Positions 55,325-64,000 of a stretch of 64,000 nucleotides of DNA are shown here, piece by piece (position 1 is the first letter of the stretch; the number at the start of each line of letters is the position of its first letter). The stretch is from Guillardia theta CCMP2712. Lineage: Eukaryota; Cryptophyceae; Pyrenomonadales; Geminigeraceae. Made by a program: the position numbers and the translations under genes. Location: the NCBI RefSeq assembly GCF_000315625.1, contig NW_005434645.1, positions 353,530-417,529 on the forward strand. Reading direction: 5' to 3'. A model generated the notes under the pieces. That model had not been told where the DNA came from and did no database searches. It saw nothing but the letters and a program-made list of their open reading frames with translations.

Positions 55325-56509
55325 CTCCCGATGGAACTTCAAGGAATGATCAAACTATCGTCATCCATGTCGCACATTGACGAATAAGGTGACGAAGAGG
55401 TAAGATGGTTGACATCCATGCAGATGGGCGTGTGTATGTATCTACCCGCATGTCTCATCAGTCAAGTCATGAGCAATGATGCTCGCAGCGTTCAAGTCAC
55501 GGCGGGCAGCTCGAACTAAGGTCTCTCCGACCTCCCCTCCCTTCCTCCCTCCCTCCCTTTCACTTGCACTCTCCTGTCCTCCTGCTCCCCCTCTCCTGCC
55601 ATCGTCTTCCTCCCTCCCTCCCTTTCACTTGCACTCTCCTGTCCTCCTGCTCCCCCTCTCCTGCCATCGTCTTCCTCCCTCCCTCCCTTTCACTTGCACT
55701 CTCCTGTCCTCCTGCTCCCCCTCTCCTGCCATCGTCTTCCTCCCTCTCCTCCCTGCCCGTTGCCTTACAAGCATCCGCATGGACTGCTCGCACTCCTGAC
55801 TAGTCGCATCCATATTTCCAGCATGCAAAACGGGTAGCACCAGGACATACAGATAGCATACATCCAGGTAGGGTATCAACATCTTTGCTACCGGTAGTTT
55901 TTCTGGGAGAAATGTGGGTATAAGGACACAAACAGGTACCCTGGGTAGGTACATCTACCTAGTTACCTATTTTTCGGTCATTTGAGGGGGTGGTATTAAC
56001 TACCCTACCCTCGAGAATCTTCATCTACTCCGAATTGTTTGGAGTACCCCCTCTTCCGAGCATGCTAGTAGGGGTATTCAAAACACATCATCTACCAGGA
56101 CCGGTTCAGATAGACCTCTGCCATGCGCGCGCCCCCTGCCCCTAAGTACTAGGCAAACCTTCCTCCTCTCCCTCCGCTCCCTCCGCTCCCTCCGCTCCCT
56201 CCGCTCCCTCCGCTCCCTCCGCTCCCTCCGCTCCCTCCGCTCCCTCCGCTCCCTCTCCTCCTGCTCTCCTCACCTCTCCCTTCTCATTCCCTCCTCCCTC
56301 TCCTCCTGCTCTCCTCACCTCTCCCTTCTCATTCCCTCCTGTACCTAGCTCTCGCACTCACTTCCTCCATCATCAACCTGTGTCACTTCCTTCAGTTGTT
56401 CAAAACATTTTGACAACTCTTGGCCAACTCTCCCTAACTCCTCGTTCTCGCTGTTGTCCTGCCTTCCGGCCTATCAACAGGCATCACCAGTTTCCATATT
56501 GATTGTGGA
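55325..56509. other. Intergenic region with three pyrimidine minisatellites and ACCC-rich sequence
   Basis: Contains a 65-bp tandem repeat in three copies (55555-55749, each starting CCCTTTCACTTGCACTCTCC), a 9-bp repeat CTCCCTCCG in about nine copies (56170-56250), and a 42-bp unit in two copies (about 56255-56340). Between 55830 and 56060 lies sequence rich in TACC/GGTA words, including TACCGGTA at 55889-55896. No coding exon is supported. The sirtuin promoter should lie in the last 200 bp. Confidence 0.75.
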
Positions 56510-58039
56510 ATGTCTGAACTGCAACATGAACCACACAATGATAGGGAAGAATTGTGGACACATACAGATCCGCCAGAGCTAGAGCAGGAGGAGCCGGTGG
56601 CAAAGAAGTTGAGGTTGAGTGAGGATTCAAGAGATGATGCAGAGGGCTCGAAGGAGGCGAAGGAGGAGGAAGAAGACATTTTTAGCGCGAGTGGGTCAGA
56701 AGACTCCATTGACCTAGAGAACTGTCAAAGTTTGGGTGAACTGAAGGCGCTTTGCATGCAAAAGTTTCAAACTTCGCAGCAGTTACTGGATTACATCCAC
56801 AGGAAAGGAGGCAAGCACCTGTTACAGATGCTCCCGTTCCTCATGAGCAGACCTCGCCTGAAGCTTCCAGGCATCAATACGCTAGATGATGTCTGCCGCC
56901 TGTTCAAGAGCAGCAACAACATTCTTGTCTTGACTGGTGCAGGAGTCAGCGTCAGCGCAGGCATTCCTGACTTCCGCAGCTCGACCGGCATTTATGCTCG
57001 CCTCCACAGAGAGTTCGGTATGCCGCGGCCTTCGTGCATGTTCGATCGGAACTACTTTGATGCCAACCCGAAGCCGTTCTTCAACTTCGCGCATGAGCTC
57101 TGGCCCGGCAACTTCCAGCCGACGCCGTGCCATCATTTCATTGCGATGCTGGAGCAGAAGCACAAGTTGCTTCGAAACTACTCGCAGAATATCGACACGT
57201 TGGAGCAGAAAGCGAACATCAGGAGAGTGATCAACTGCCATGGCTCCTTTGCAACTGCCACGTGCGTGTCTTGCGGCCACCGGGTGGAGGGCAAGGACAT
57301 TGAGCTCGATATTCTCAGAAAGCGCGTGGCAAAGTGCCCGGTGTGTTATGGGGACGACCAGAAGTCTGACTTGGGGGCGAGCGAAGCTGGAACCGAGCTT
57401 GATGCCAAGCTGAGCGAAGAATCGTGCGCTAGCGCCGCTTCCATGTCGCCTTCCTTCGGTGTGTTGAAGCCGGACATCGTCTTCTTCGGGGAGGCGCTTC
57501 CTAACCACTTCTTCTCGAGCCTGAGGGAGGACCTGAGGCTGGTGGACCTCGTCGTGGTGATCGGCACCTCGCTGCGCGTCGCTCCTGTCTCGGAGATCTT
57601 AGGAGAGGTGGAGGCGTCGGTCCCTGCTATCTTGATCAATCGTGAGGTTGTTGGAGCCCCGAACCAGTTCGACGTCGAGCTGCTGGGGGACTGCGATGCC
57701 GTAGTTGGAGAGCTTTGCTGCATGTTGGGATGGGACGATGGCAAGGTTCCTGTGTCAAGCTCGACGTTGAAGTCTGCAGAGGATGTGACAGAGGGAAAGA
57801 CTGGAGAGTATGGAGAAAGACTGATCAGCAGGGCGGTCGAGGAGGGGCATGTAGTGTTCCAGCAGCCGTCGACGTATTTCTTTAAGGGGTTCTCGACGGA
57901 TGCTGGAGGTCAAGTGGAGGAGGACGATGGGAGTGAGTTCGACCCAGGAAGCGACAGCGACGACAGTGTGTCTTACCCCGAGAGGGCCTCCAGCCACTCG
58001 ACTGTCGCCAAGTCCTCGACAGATGCAGGGAGAATGTAG
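56510..58039 (+). CDS. SIRT1: Class I (SIRT1-like) NAD-dependent protein deacetylase
   Basis: Intronless, 509 residues. The N-terminal 75 residues are acidic with a KKLRL basic patch that may aid nuclear import. The SIR2 core starts around residue 120: GAGVSVSAGIPDFRSSTGIY (about 143-162, NAD binding), YSQNIDTLE (224-232), the catalytic His in NCHGSF (His 244), zinc-binding pairs TCVSCG (Cys 252/255) and CPVC (Cys 276/279), KPDIVFFGE, and GTSLRVAP. All catalytic and zinc residues are intact. FRSSTGIYARL and the spacing fit SIRT1/Sir2 class I enzymes. An acidic insert follows the second Cys pair, and an Asp/Ser-rich tail ends the protein. Convergent with the NACHT gene, with about 230 bp between stops. 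Confidence 0.95.
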   Translation: MSELQHEPHNDREELWTHTDPPELEQEEPVAKKLRLSEDSRDDAEGSKEAKEEEEDIFSASGSEDSIDLENCQSLGELKALCMQKFQTSQQLLDYIHRKGGKHLLQMLPFLMSRPRLKLPGINTLDDVCRLFKSSNNILVLTGAGVSVSAGIPDFRSSTGIYARLHREFGMPRPSCMFDRNYFDANPKPFFNFAHELWPGNFQPTPCHHFIAMLEQKHKLLRNYSQNIDTLEQKANIRRVINCHGSFATATCVSCGHRVEGKDIELDILRKRVAKCPVCYGDDQKSDLGASEAGTELDAKLSEESCASAASMSPSFGVLKPDIVFFGEALPNHFFSSLREDLRLVDLVVVIGTSLRVAPVSEILGEVEASVPAILINREVVGAPNQFDVELLGDCDAVVGELCCMLGWDDGKVPVSSSTLKSAEDVTEGKTGEYGERLISRAVEEGHVVFQQPSTYFFKGFSTDAGGQVEEDDGSEFDPGSDSDDSVSYPERASSHSTVAKSSTDAGRM

Positions 58040-58272
58040 ATTATCGCCATGGCCATTGTGAGATTGTTCAACTGAATTAGATGATTCTGATGAAATGAAG
58101 GAAATGGAAGCAAACTTGGTTTGATTTCAACCTTACAACAGACATTATGAACATCTACACTTCCACCCCCTCCCCGGACCCTGACCTACCCCTCCTCTTC
58201 CTCCTCCTCCTCCTCCACCTCCTCCTCCTCACACTTGTCTCCTCTCTAGGGGAAACATCCTCCAAGGAATCG

Positions 58273-61200
58273 TCAGTTCAGGATTTTCATCCGCAGAAGT
58301 TCGCGGGTCTCGGCAGCCAGGCAGATTTTTTCTCCCGAGCAGGCAATGGCGGCGATCGAGTTGGGCGCCTTGAAGAAGGCGCAAGGGACCATGGCAGCGC
58401 TGGCATCGGTTGGGACGTGATACACCAGCAGCGAGCCCAGCTGGCTGGCGAGCACGAACTTGTCCGTCGAGATGACGTGCTGTGCTTTGGAGTCCCAGCG
58501 GAGGAGGCAGGAGGAAGAAGCTACATCCCACATCATCAGCATCCCGTCTTGACTGCAGCTAAGCAGCGTCCCCGGTCGGGGGAACCGCAAGTGGTCCACC
58601 GAGCTCTCGTGCCCCACCAGGTCAGATCCTGCTGGCGATCCCTCCAGGAAGTGCCAGAGCTTTATCCGCCCGTCCTGCCCTCCGCTCGCCAGCACGTTCG
58701 GGCTCGACGGGCTGCAGGCCAGGGAGGCGACTCCGCTGTCATGCCCCCTGAGCGTCCTCCTCAGCTCCCCCCTGCTGATGTCCCACACCCTCACCGTGCT
58801 GTCGGCGCTGCCGCTTGCCAGCACCCCAGGGTCGCTGGGGTGGAAGAGGACGCAGCAGACGGCTCCCTGGTGCCCCTGCAAGGGAGGGAGCAGCATGGCT
58901 CGCTTGTCGAGGTCCCAGAGTCGAACCGTCATGTCTGAGCTACAGCTGGCCAGCATGCTGGGCTTGTGAGGGCTGAAGCTCACGTCCAGGACATAGTCAG
59001 CGTGTCCTCCCAGCCCGGCGCTGCTGGGCTCGCCGGTTTCAAAGTTCCAGACTTGGATGGTAGTGTCGGAGCTGCACGTCGCCAACCTCCTGGGCTCCTC
59101 GTGACTGAAGGCAATCTTGAAAATTTTTCCTGTGTGCGCCTCCTCATCCTCCTCCTGCGGCTGATCCCGTTCCACCACCCAGATCTTGACGGCATGATCG
59201 CTCGACCCGGACACAAGTATCCTGCCGTCCCCGTTGAAGCAGAGCGAGTTGATCCTCTTCTCGTGCCCCCGGAACACAGCATGCACAGCCCCGTCTCGCC
59301 TTCTCCACAGCCGAATCGTCTTGTCCTCGCTGCCACTCGCAAGAAACTCTCCGTCCCTGGTCCACGCAACCGCGTGGATCTCCCGTGCATGCCCTTTCAG
59401 CACGAGCCGATCCTCGCCAGTCTGAATCTCCCACACCCGCACTGTCCTGTCCTCACCAGCGCTTGCCAGCTCGTCCGAGGACGAGGGGTTGAAGCTTACA
59501 GCGCGCACCCAGTCAGCATGCTTGGTGTAGGCGAGGAGCTCGCGGTTGGTGGTCAGGCTCCAGATCCTCACGGTCTCGTCGTAGCTGGAGGATGCGACCA
59601 GCTGCTCGTCGTTGGGATGAAACTGCAGGCAGGTGATGCCCCCCTCGTGCCCCCGCAGCGACGCTTTCAGCTCCCCCGTCCTAGCATAGCACACAAAGAT
59701 GGACTCCTCGCTCCCTCCCAGCTCTCCTCCAGCTACAGCGATGTAGGAGGCTTGCGGGGAGAAGGTGACTGTGTTGAGGATGGTGGCGAAGGAGCGAGGA
59801 GCTGCGAACTCTTCCCAGGTCTTCACGTTCCACATGCACATCCTCTGATCCCACCCAACACTAGCAAGCATGTCGCTGCTGGGGCTGTAGCAGACGGACG
59901 AGACCTGCTCAAAGTGGCCTCGGAGGACGGAGCGGACCTCGCCTGTCTTCGTGCTGCAGACAACGACGGTGCCGTCGGCACTGGAGCAGGCGATCTGCTT
60001 GCCCGAGGGGGAGATGGCGACGGACACGACGGAGCTCTGGTGCTCTTGTATGGTGAGGACGCAGGGATGGGAGACCAGAGGCTTGTTCAGCCAGTCGATG
60101 AGCATCGAGTCGAAGTTGCTGCGGAACAGCTCGCTGTTGCGGAAAGCGCGGAGGACGGAAGACCGGTCCGGCTCCTGGAAAGCAAGCTGAAAGGAGGGGT
60201 TCGGGCACAGGGGAGCCCTCCAGAGCTCGAGGTTCCTGCCTATGAAGCCCTTCACCTCGTGCAGCGCGACCACCGAGTCCGGGAAGACCTTGAGAGCAAG
60301 CGAGCACTCTCGCAGGAGCTCCACAATCCCCTCCTCGAGCTTCGCCGTCAGGTACTCCAGTGAGCAAAGCTCGGCGACCCCGCGCTGCTCGTCTCGACAC
60401 GCGATGAGGTGAGGGACGAGGACGTGGAGCCTGCGGCGGTTCAGCACTCTCTCCGATGCAGGAGCAGCGATGCTCCCGTGCAAGACGATGGGCTGAGCAG
60501 GGACCAGCCGGTCACCTGCCTGCTCGTTCCTCTGCTGGAGCAGCTCACGCAGCTTACCCGTGTAAGGTTTCATCCTCCTGCTCCATGTGCCATCGAAGAA
60601 ATCTGCTAGCTCGCTGTGCCGTTGGATCCTCTCCTTGTAGCCCATCGCGCTGCCGAAGAGCCAGCTCTCAATCGCCTCCTCTACCTTGCTATGCCTCCAG
60701 CACAAGCTCGCGTCCCTCCTCCCATCCGAGTAGCGGTAGAGGAGAGGACGAGCGTCATGCAGGAGTGACTTGACAAGGAAAGGGGGGAGGATGCGCATGG
60801 AAGGGACGGACCAGAAGTACGCCTCAGCCAGCACGTCGTCCTGGAGGCAGAGCAGATGGAACAGTTCTTGCTCGTGGAGGAAGTGAGCGCTGGAGAGGGT
60901 GAAGTAGCAGAAGGTTGCCCTGACTAGCTCGACCCCATGCTTCGCCTGGAGAGCATCGACTTGGTCGATGATGAGACCGTTGAGCGAGGGGTTGATAGAG
61001 GAGAGGACACCCACGGAGGAAGGCCACTCCTGGACCAGCGAGGCCACGAGCGAGAGCCAGAGGGTCGAGCACGCTTCCTCCCTGCGAGCCACCGCCTGAG
61101 AGATCTCTGACCACTGGTCGTTGGTGATCCTCCTCCTGCTCTTCAACAGTAGCTGATTCACAAAAGCCTTCACATCCTTCACGCACATCAGCGTCAGGTC

Positions 61201-63333
61201 CTTCGGCCTTCCCGCATGATTCATCTGCTCCTGCCCCTGGCCATCGCCGTCGGCGAGCGTGAGGACGATGCGGACATGGGGAGGGAGTGCAGCGGTCGGG
61301 AGCCAGTCGAGGTAGGACTTGGAGTAGCTCTCCTCCAGTTCGTCCACCCCGTCGATGAACAAGATGAGCGGGAGATGCGAGCTGGGCCACTCGCTCACTG
61401 CTCGACGGAAGTAGGAGACAATGTCGCGCAGGGGCAGCACAGAGATGTCCCCGTCCTCCTCCTCCTTCCCGTACGCCCTCCGTAGCTGTTCACAGATGCT
61501 CCGCAACAGCCCGACCCTCGTCTTCGAACGCTTTGACGCCCCAACGATGCGGACGAGAACACAACCCTTCTCCTGCTCCCACATCACATCCTTCACCAGC
61601 TTGCACATTAAGCTTGTCTTGCCGGACCCCGCGCGGCCAAGGACGTGCATGCTGCTGCGAGACTCGTCACGGAGGTAGAGGCGGACGTTTTCCATCACCG
61701 CCTCTGCCTCTTGGGAAGAGCAGAACTTTTCCGCCTCCTTCATGGCAAACTCCACGTGGCTTTTCACCTCCACCTCCACATCGTCGCAGTTCGCAGCTCT
61801 CATCTTAGCGCTCTCTTGCACAGCAATGCTCACATGCCGACACAGGTCGTCACACATCCTCGCTAGGTAACTCGCGTGCTCCTCATTGTGCTGAGGGTTC
61901 AGGCCGCAAGTCTTGTCGAAGGTTTGCACAAGGTAGTCAAACTTGATTGCAGTGGGGGGCAGAGAGTTCAAAAAGTTTCTGAGAAGCTCCTGAGCTTCTT
62001 CGTCCACCACCCCTCCCTCCTTCACGTCGACAAACTTCTCGTATGCAGGATCAGAGACCTTTGCTGCCTCCAGCCCCAGCAGGTTGCGATGGAAGACCAG
62101 CTGTGAAAATTTTCCGCTGAAAGAGGATTGCAGAGCACGCGACTGGGCGAACTCACGTTCCACCATCCCAATCATCATCGACTTGAGCTCGTCGTCTTGA
62201 AGATCTTCTCCGTTCTTGGCAACTTCCATCTTCCATAACTTGTTCGCTGCCTGCATGAGAGCCGTTCTGATCTTGTCGTACTTCTTCCTCCAATCTTCAT
62301 CCAGCTTTGTCATCTGCAGGACATACTCTTGCCCCTCCGTTGCTTTCTCATCCGCTCCTACCCCCTGCGAGCTCAGCTGATTTGCGTCCAGCGAGAAGAA
62401 TTCTTTGACAAGCTTCCTATCACCCGAGTCGTCCACAAGCTTGACCAGCTCCTCAAACCTTTGCTTTCCTATCCTTGCAGGGAACGACACTAGACCGTAC
62501 TTGCGTCCCACGAAGAAGAGGTGAAACAGATGAGAAACGTTGGCGTGAGAAGACTTTACCTCACCCATCACCATCTCCTCATACGTGTGTATGTTTCTGA
62601 AGTCGATGTCCATCCCTAGGCGCAGGTCCAACACAACCAGCCCAACATCGTTAATGACACAGAGCTCTTGCCAGAACGGCACGACGTCCTTCATCACTAT
62701 CTCCCTCTCCCACTCGCAGTCCTCGGTCGCTGAGATCAGAACTTTGACAATGAGTCTCCGGTTGTAAGCAGCTACATCCCCCTGGAAGTCCTTCAGGCAG
62801 CCTCGGAGGAGTAAGTTCAAGTTCCTGTCCTCCTGCTCCTTCACATCGTCTGGGGTCACAACAAGCAACATCGACCCCCACTCGGTTCTGCTGCTCCGAG
62901 GAACTTCAAACCCCCTGATGCCGTCAAGACGTGTACCAGATGTTTCCTTCGTCGCCTTGTCTACCATCTCAAGGATTTTCTCTCGCTCAGCTGCGATCTG
63001 GCTTCCGAAACCAAGATCGCGTTCATCAAACATGGACAACGAGCGATATCTAGAGTACTGTTTCCTTTTCTCCTCCCCCGTCTTCTTCTTTCCCTTGCCG
63101 AACAGAAGGCTTGACCCAGACCCTCCCCCGACAAGCTTACAGGATGCAAACAGAGTCGAGCTCTCTCGGAGACCGGCTTCCTGCAAGCTTAAATTGTCCT
63201 CGAGCTCGTGCCCAGCGTAAGTGAGTCTTAGTCTGACGCTTGGGCATATCCTCTTCCTCAGATCGCTGACTGACTCATGAGCATCTGCGTGAGCTACACA
63301 TGTTCCTCCTGCTCCAACCACAAACAGTTGCAT
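58273..63333 (-). CDS. Ubiquitin-like, DUF4062, NACHT, WD40 STAND ATPase (NWD1-like)
   Basis: Intronless, about 1,686 residues. The frame stays open upstream to a GTG, but the first ATG (63333) places MQLFVVG exactly where ubiquitin starts. Residues 1-70 form a ubiquitin-like domain (DLRKRI, LRLTYAGHELEDNLSLQEAG, ending LVGGG). About 150-310 match DUF4062 (KVLISATEDCEWEREIV, WQELC, LVVLDLRLGMD). A NACHT ATPase follows with P-loop GRAGSGKTS (567-575) and Walker B LILFIDGVDEL (656-666), then a helical region. From about 1094 there are about 14 WD40 blades (for example ASGSADSTVRVWD, ASCSSDMTVRLWD), enough for two propellers. This is the DUF4062-NACHT-WD40 plan of NWD1/TEP1/NPHP3-type proteins, which act as ligand-triggered oligomeric scaffolds. 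The N-terminal Ubl is the unusual part and may link it to ubiquitin signalling (inference). Confidence 0.92.
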   Translation of the reverse strand: MQLFVVGAGGTCVAHADAHESVSDLRKRICPSVRLRLTYAGHELEDNLSLQEAGLRESSTLFASCKLVGGGSGSSLLFGKGKKKTGEEKRKQYSRYRSLSMFDERDLGFGSQIAAEREKILEMVDKATKETSGTRLDGIRGFEVPRSSRTEWGSMLLVVTPDDVKEQEDRNLNLLLRGCLKDFQGDVAAYNRRLIVKVLISATEDCEWEREIVMKDVVPFWQELCVINDVGLVVLDLRLGMDIDFRNIHTYEEMVMGEVKSSHANVSHLFHLFFVGRKYGLVSFPARIGKQRFEELVKLVDDSGDRKLVKEFFSLDANQLSSQGVGADEKATEGQEYVLQMTKLDEDWRKKYDKIRTALMQAANKLWKMEVAKNGEDLQDDELKSMMIGMVEREFAQSRALQSSFSGKFSQLVFHRNLLGLEAAKVSDPAYEKFVDVKEGGVVDEEAQELLRNFLNSLPPTAIKFDYLVQTFDKTCGLNPQHNEEHASYLARMCDDLCRHVSIAVQESAKMRAANCDDVEVEVKSHVEFAMKEAEKFCSSQEAEAVMENVRLYLRDESRSSMHVLGRAGSGKTSLMCKLVKDVMWEQEKGCVLVRIVGASKRSKTRVGLLRSICEQLRRAYGKEEEDGDISVLPLRDIVSYFRRAVSEWPSSHLPLILFIDGVDELEESYSKSYLDWLPTAALPPHVRIVLTLADGDGQGQEQMNHAGRPKDLTLMCVKDVKAFVNQLLLKSRRRITNDQWSEISQAVARREEACSTLWLSLVASLVQEWPSSVGVLSSINPSLNGLIIDQVDALQAKHGVELVRATFCYFTLSSAHFLHEQELFHLLCLQDDVLAEAYFWSVPSMRILPPFLVKSLLHDARPLLYRYSDGRRDASLCWRHSKVEEAIESWLFGSAMGYKERIQRHSELADFFDGTWSRRMKPYTGKLRELLQQRNEQAGDRLVPAQPIVLHGSIAAPASERVLNRRRLHVLVPHLIACRDEQRGVAELCSLEYLTAKLEEGIVELLRECSLALKVFPDSVVALHEVKGFIGRNLELWRAPLCPNPSFQLAFQEPDRSSVLRAFRNSELFRSNFDSMLIDWLNKPLVSHPCVLTIQEHQSSVVSVAISPSGKQIACSSADGTVVVCSTKTGEVRSVLRGHFEQVSSVCYSPSSDMLASVGWDQRMCMWNVKTWEEFAAPRSFATILNTVTFSPQASYIAVAGGELGGSEESIFVCYARTGELKASLRGHEGGITCLQFHPNDEQLVASSSYDETVRIWSLTTNRELLAYTKHADWVRAVSFNPSSSDELASAGEDRTVRVWEIQTGEDRLVLKGHAREIHAVAWTRDGEFLASGSEDKTIRLWRRRDGAVHAVFRGHEKRINSLCFNGDGRILVSGSSDHAVKIWVVERDQPQEEDEEAHTGKIFKIAFSHEEPRRLATCSSDTTIQVWNFETGEPSSAGLGGHADYVLDVSFSPHKPSMLASCSSDMTVRLWDLDKRAMLLPPLQGHQGAVCCVLFHPSDPGVLASGSADSTVRVWDISRGELRRTLRGHDSGVASLACSPSSPNVLASGGQDGRIKLWHFLEGSPAGSDLVGHESSVDHLRFPRPGTLLSCSQDGMLMMWDVASSSCLLRWDSKAQHVISTDKFVLASQLGSLLVYHVPTDASAAMVPCAFFKAPNSIAAIACSGEKICLAAETRELLRMKILN

Positions 63334-64000
63334 CCTGTGGAGGAAAGCACTTCCTTGTAGATACGTTCTCCGCGCGTCTTTCTTTGACAATTTTACCCAG
63401 GAGCTTGTCAGGCCCGATGCCACCTTTCGATCATTTGGCAGGAGCTAACCCCGACATTCAGGTCACGTTCAGGGTATGAGCTGGAAGATCACCTTTGAAA
63501 ATGTGTCAGCCGAAAGCAGTTCTTCCGCCTCCTCTACCTCCCCGTCTACTACACTCAGCTGTCCAACGGAGCTTATCCTATCAACCCCTCAATGTTCTGG
63601 CTACATTTCAGCGTCTCGGACGCTTCCATCGGTCGTTTAGCTCGTTAGAGTGTCAGAATTGAGCTGGGTTTCTCCCACCTCCTCCCCTTGGTCCCTTCAA
63701 ACCTACTTGCCGCCTAAAGATCCCAGGATCGTCAAAAGGATACACACACCCTTTGCTGCTCATCGAACGTCTTCACAAGCTCCATAGCGGCATGGTGCCA
63801 CTACCAATGTCTCCTCCCTCCTTTCCCCTACGATCCTCTCCCATGCTACTTCCTTCCTCCCTTCCCTTCCTCGCCTCGCTCCTTCGTGCGCCTGTCTGGC
63901 ATTCTGTACTCCTCCAACTGCCCGCCAATAACTAAAACTTTGCTACTGGTGATCGGATAGAGGGAGGTCACGTCCCCACATAAACCGGTGTTGCTCCTAC
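63334..64000. other. Upstream flank of the NACHT-WD40 gene; no second gene seen
   Basis: Contains only short frames on both strands. It should hold the promoter and 5' UTR of the minus-strand gene starting at 63333. Pyrimidine-rich sequence lies at about 63800-63880. Confidence 0.45.

Noticed and set aside
58966-60363. 465-residue open frame antisense to the WD40 region
   Set aside because: It is a shadow of the GC-rich, repetitive WD40 coding strand. Composition is unlike a protein and no domain is visible.
63334-63423. Upstream extension of the NACHT-WD40 frame beginning at GTG
   Set aside because: GTG is not a normal eukaryotic start, and the first ATG puts the ubiquitin-like domain at residue 1, as expected for that fold.

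Overview
The window is nuclear DNA of a eukaryote. Nearly every gene is broken by short introns of about 40-60 nt, mostly GT-AG with some GC-AG. Reading frames join cleanly only across these introns, and conserved eukaryotic families appear (RPAP1, COP9 subunit 6, an NCoR-type co-repressor, a class I sirtuin). A DUF3054 protein with a signal peptide plus transit-like leader points to a photosynthetic protist with a secondary plastid. Ciliary or centrosomal families (tandem CCDC81-type HU domains, Sfi1-type repeats) suggest a flagellate. RWP-RK factors are typical of the green lineage and many protists. The style fits a cryptophyte alga such as Guillardia theta, but that is inference from style and not a database match.

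Layout. 1-3.2 kb: a left-truncated charged protein of unknown function, with introns filled by simple repeats. 4-9.4 kb (-): RPAP1. 9.8-10.9 kb (+): a SAM-like-domain protein. 11.1-14.3 kb (-): a signal-peptide/ankyrin/PAGQ-repeat/WW protein. 14.5-15.1 kb (+): DUF3054. 15.4-17.9 kb (-): an unrecognised gene of about a dozen exons. 18.1-24.0 kb (+): tandem HU domains followed by a long EF-hand array. 24.2-26.7 kb (-): a Tctex1-like plus Sfi1-type repeat protein. 27.8-29.5 kb (+): CSN6. 29.7-31.2 kb (-): a multi-pass acyltransferase-3-like protein. 31.2-34.0 kb: a mostly gene-free, strongly C-skewed tract. 34.1-44.1 kb (-): one giant type I membrane protein with EGF modules, a WW module and at least eight G-x-Y beta-strand repeats.

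44.8-46.7 kb (-): a protein built from an internal alpha/beta duplication. 47.3-49.3 kb: two divergent RWP-RK paralogues. 49.5-52.7 kb (-): an NCoR/POWERDRESS-type SANT co-repressor. 53.4-54.4 kb (-): a SpoU/TrmH RNA methylase. 54.8-55.2 kb (-): a small unknown. 56.5-58.0 kb (+): a SIRT1-like deacetylase. 58.3-63.3 kb (-): a ubiquitin-like/DUF4062/NACHT/WD40 STAND ATPase.

There is no operon logic here. Links between genes are by function: chromatin and transcription (RPAP1, NCoR-like, sirtuin, RWP-RK), protein turnover (CSN6, Ubl-NACHT) and cilium/centrin-calcium (HU-EF-hand, Sfi1-type). The most novel candidates are the HU plus EF-hand fusion, the Tctex1-like plus Sfi1 fusion, the Ubl-DUF4062-NACHT-WD40 protein, the giant EGF/WW surface protein and a pair of GC-rich islands sharing motifs. 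Exon borders were deduced by eye from splice sites and frame, so outer coordinates are firmer than internal ones; gene starts marked uncertain may lie in further upstream exons.
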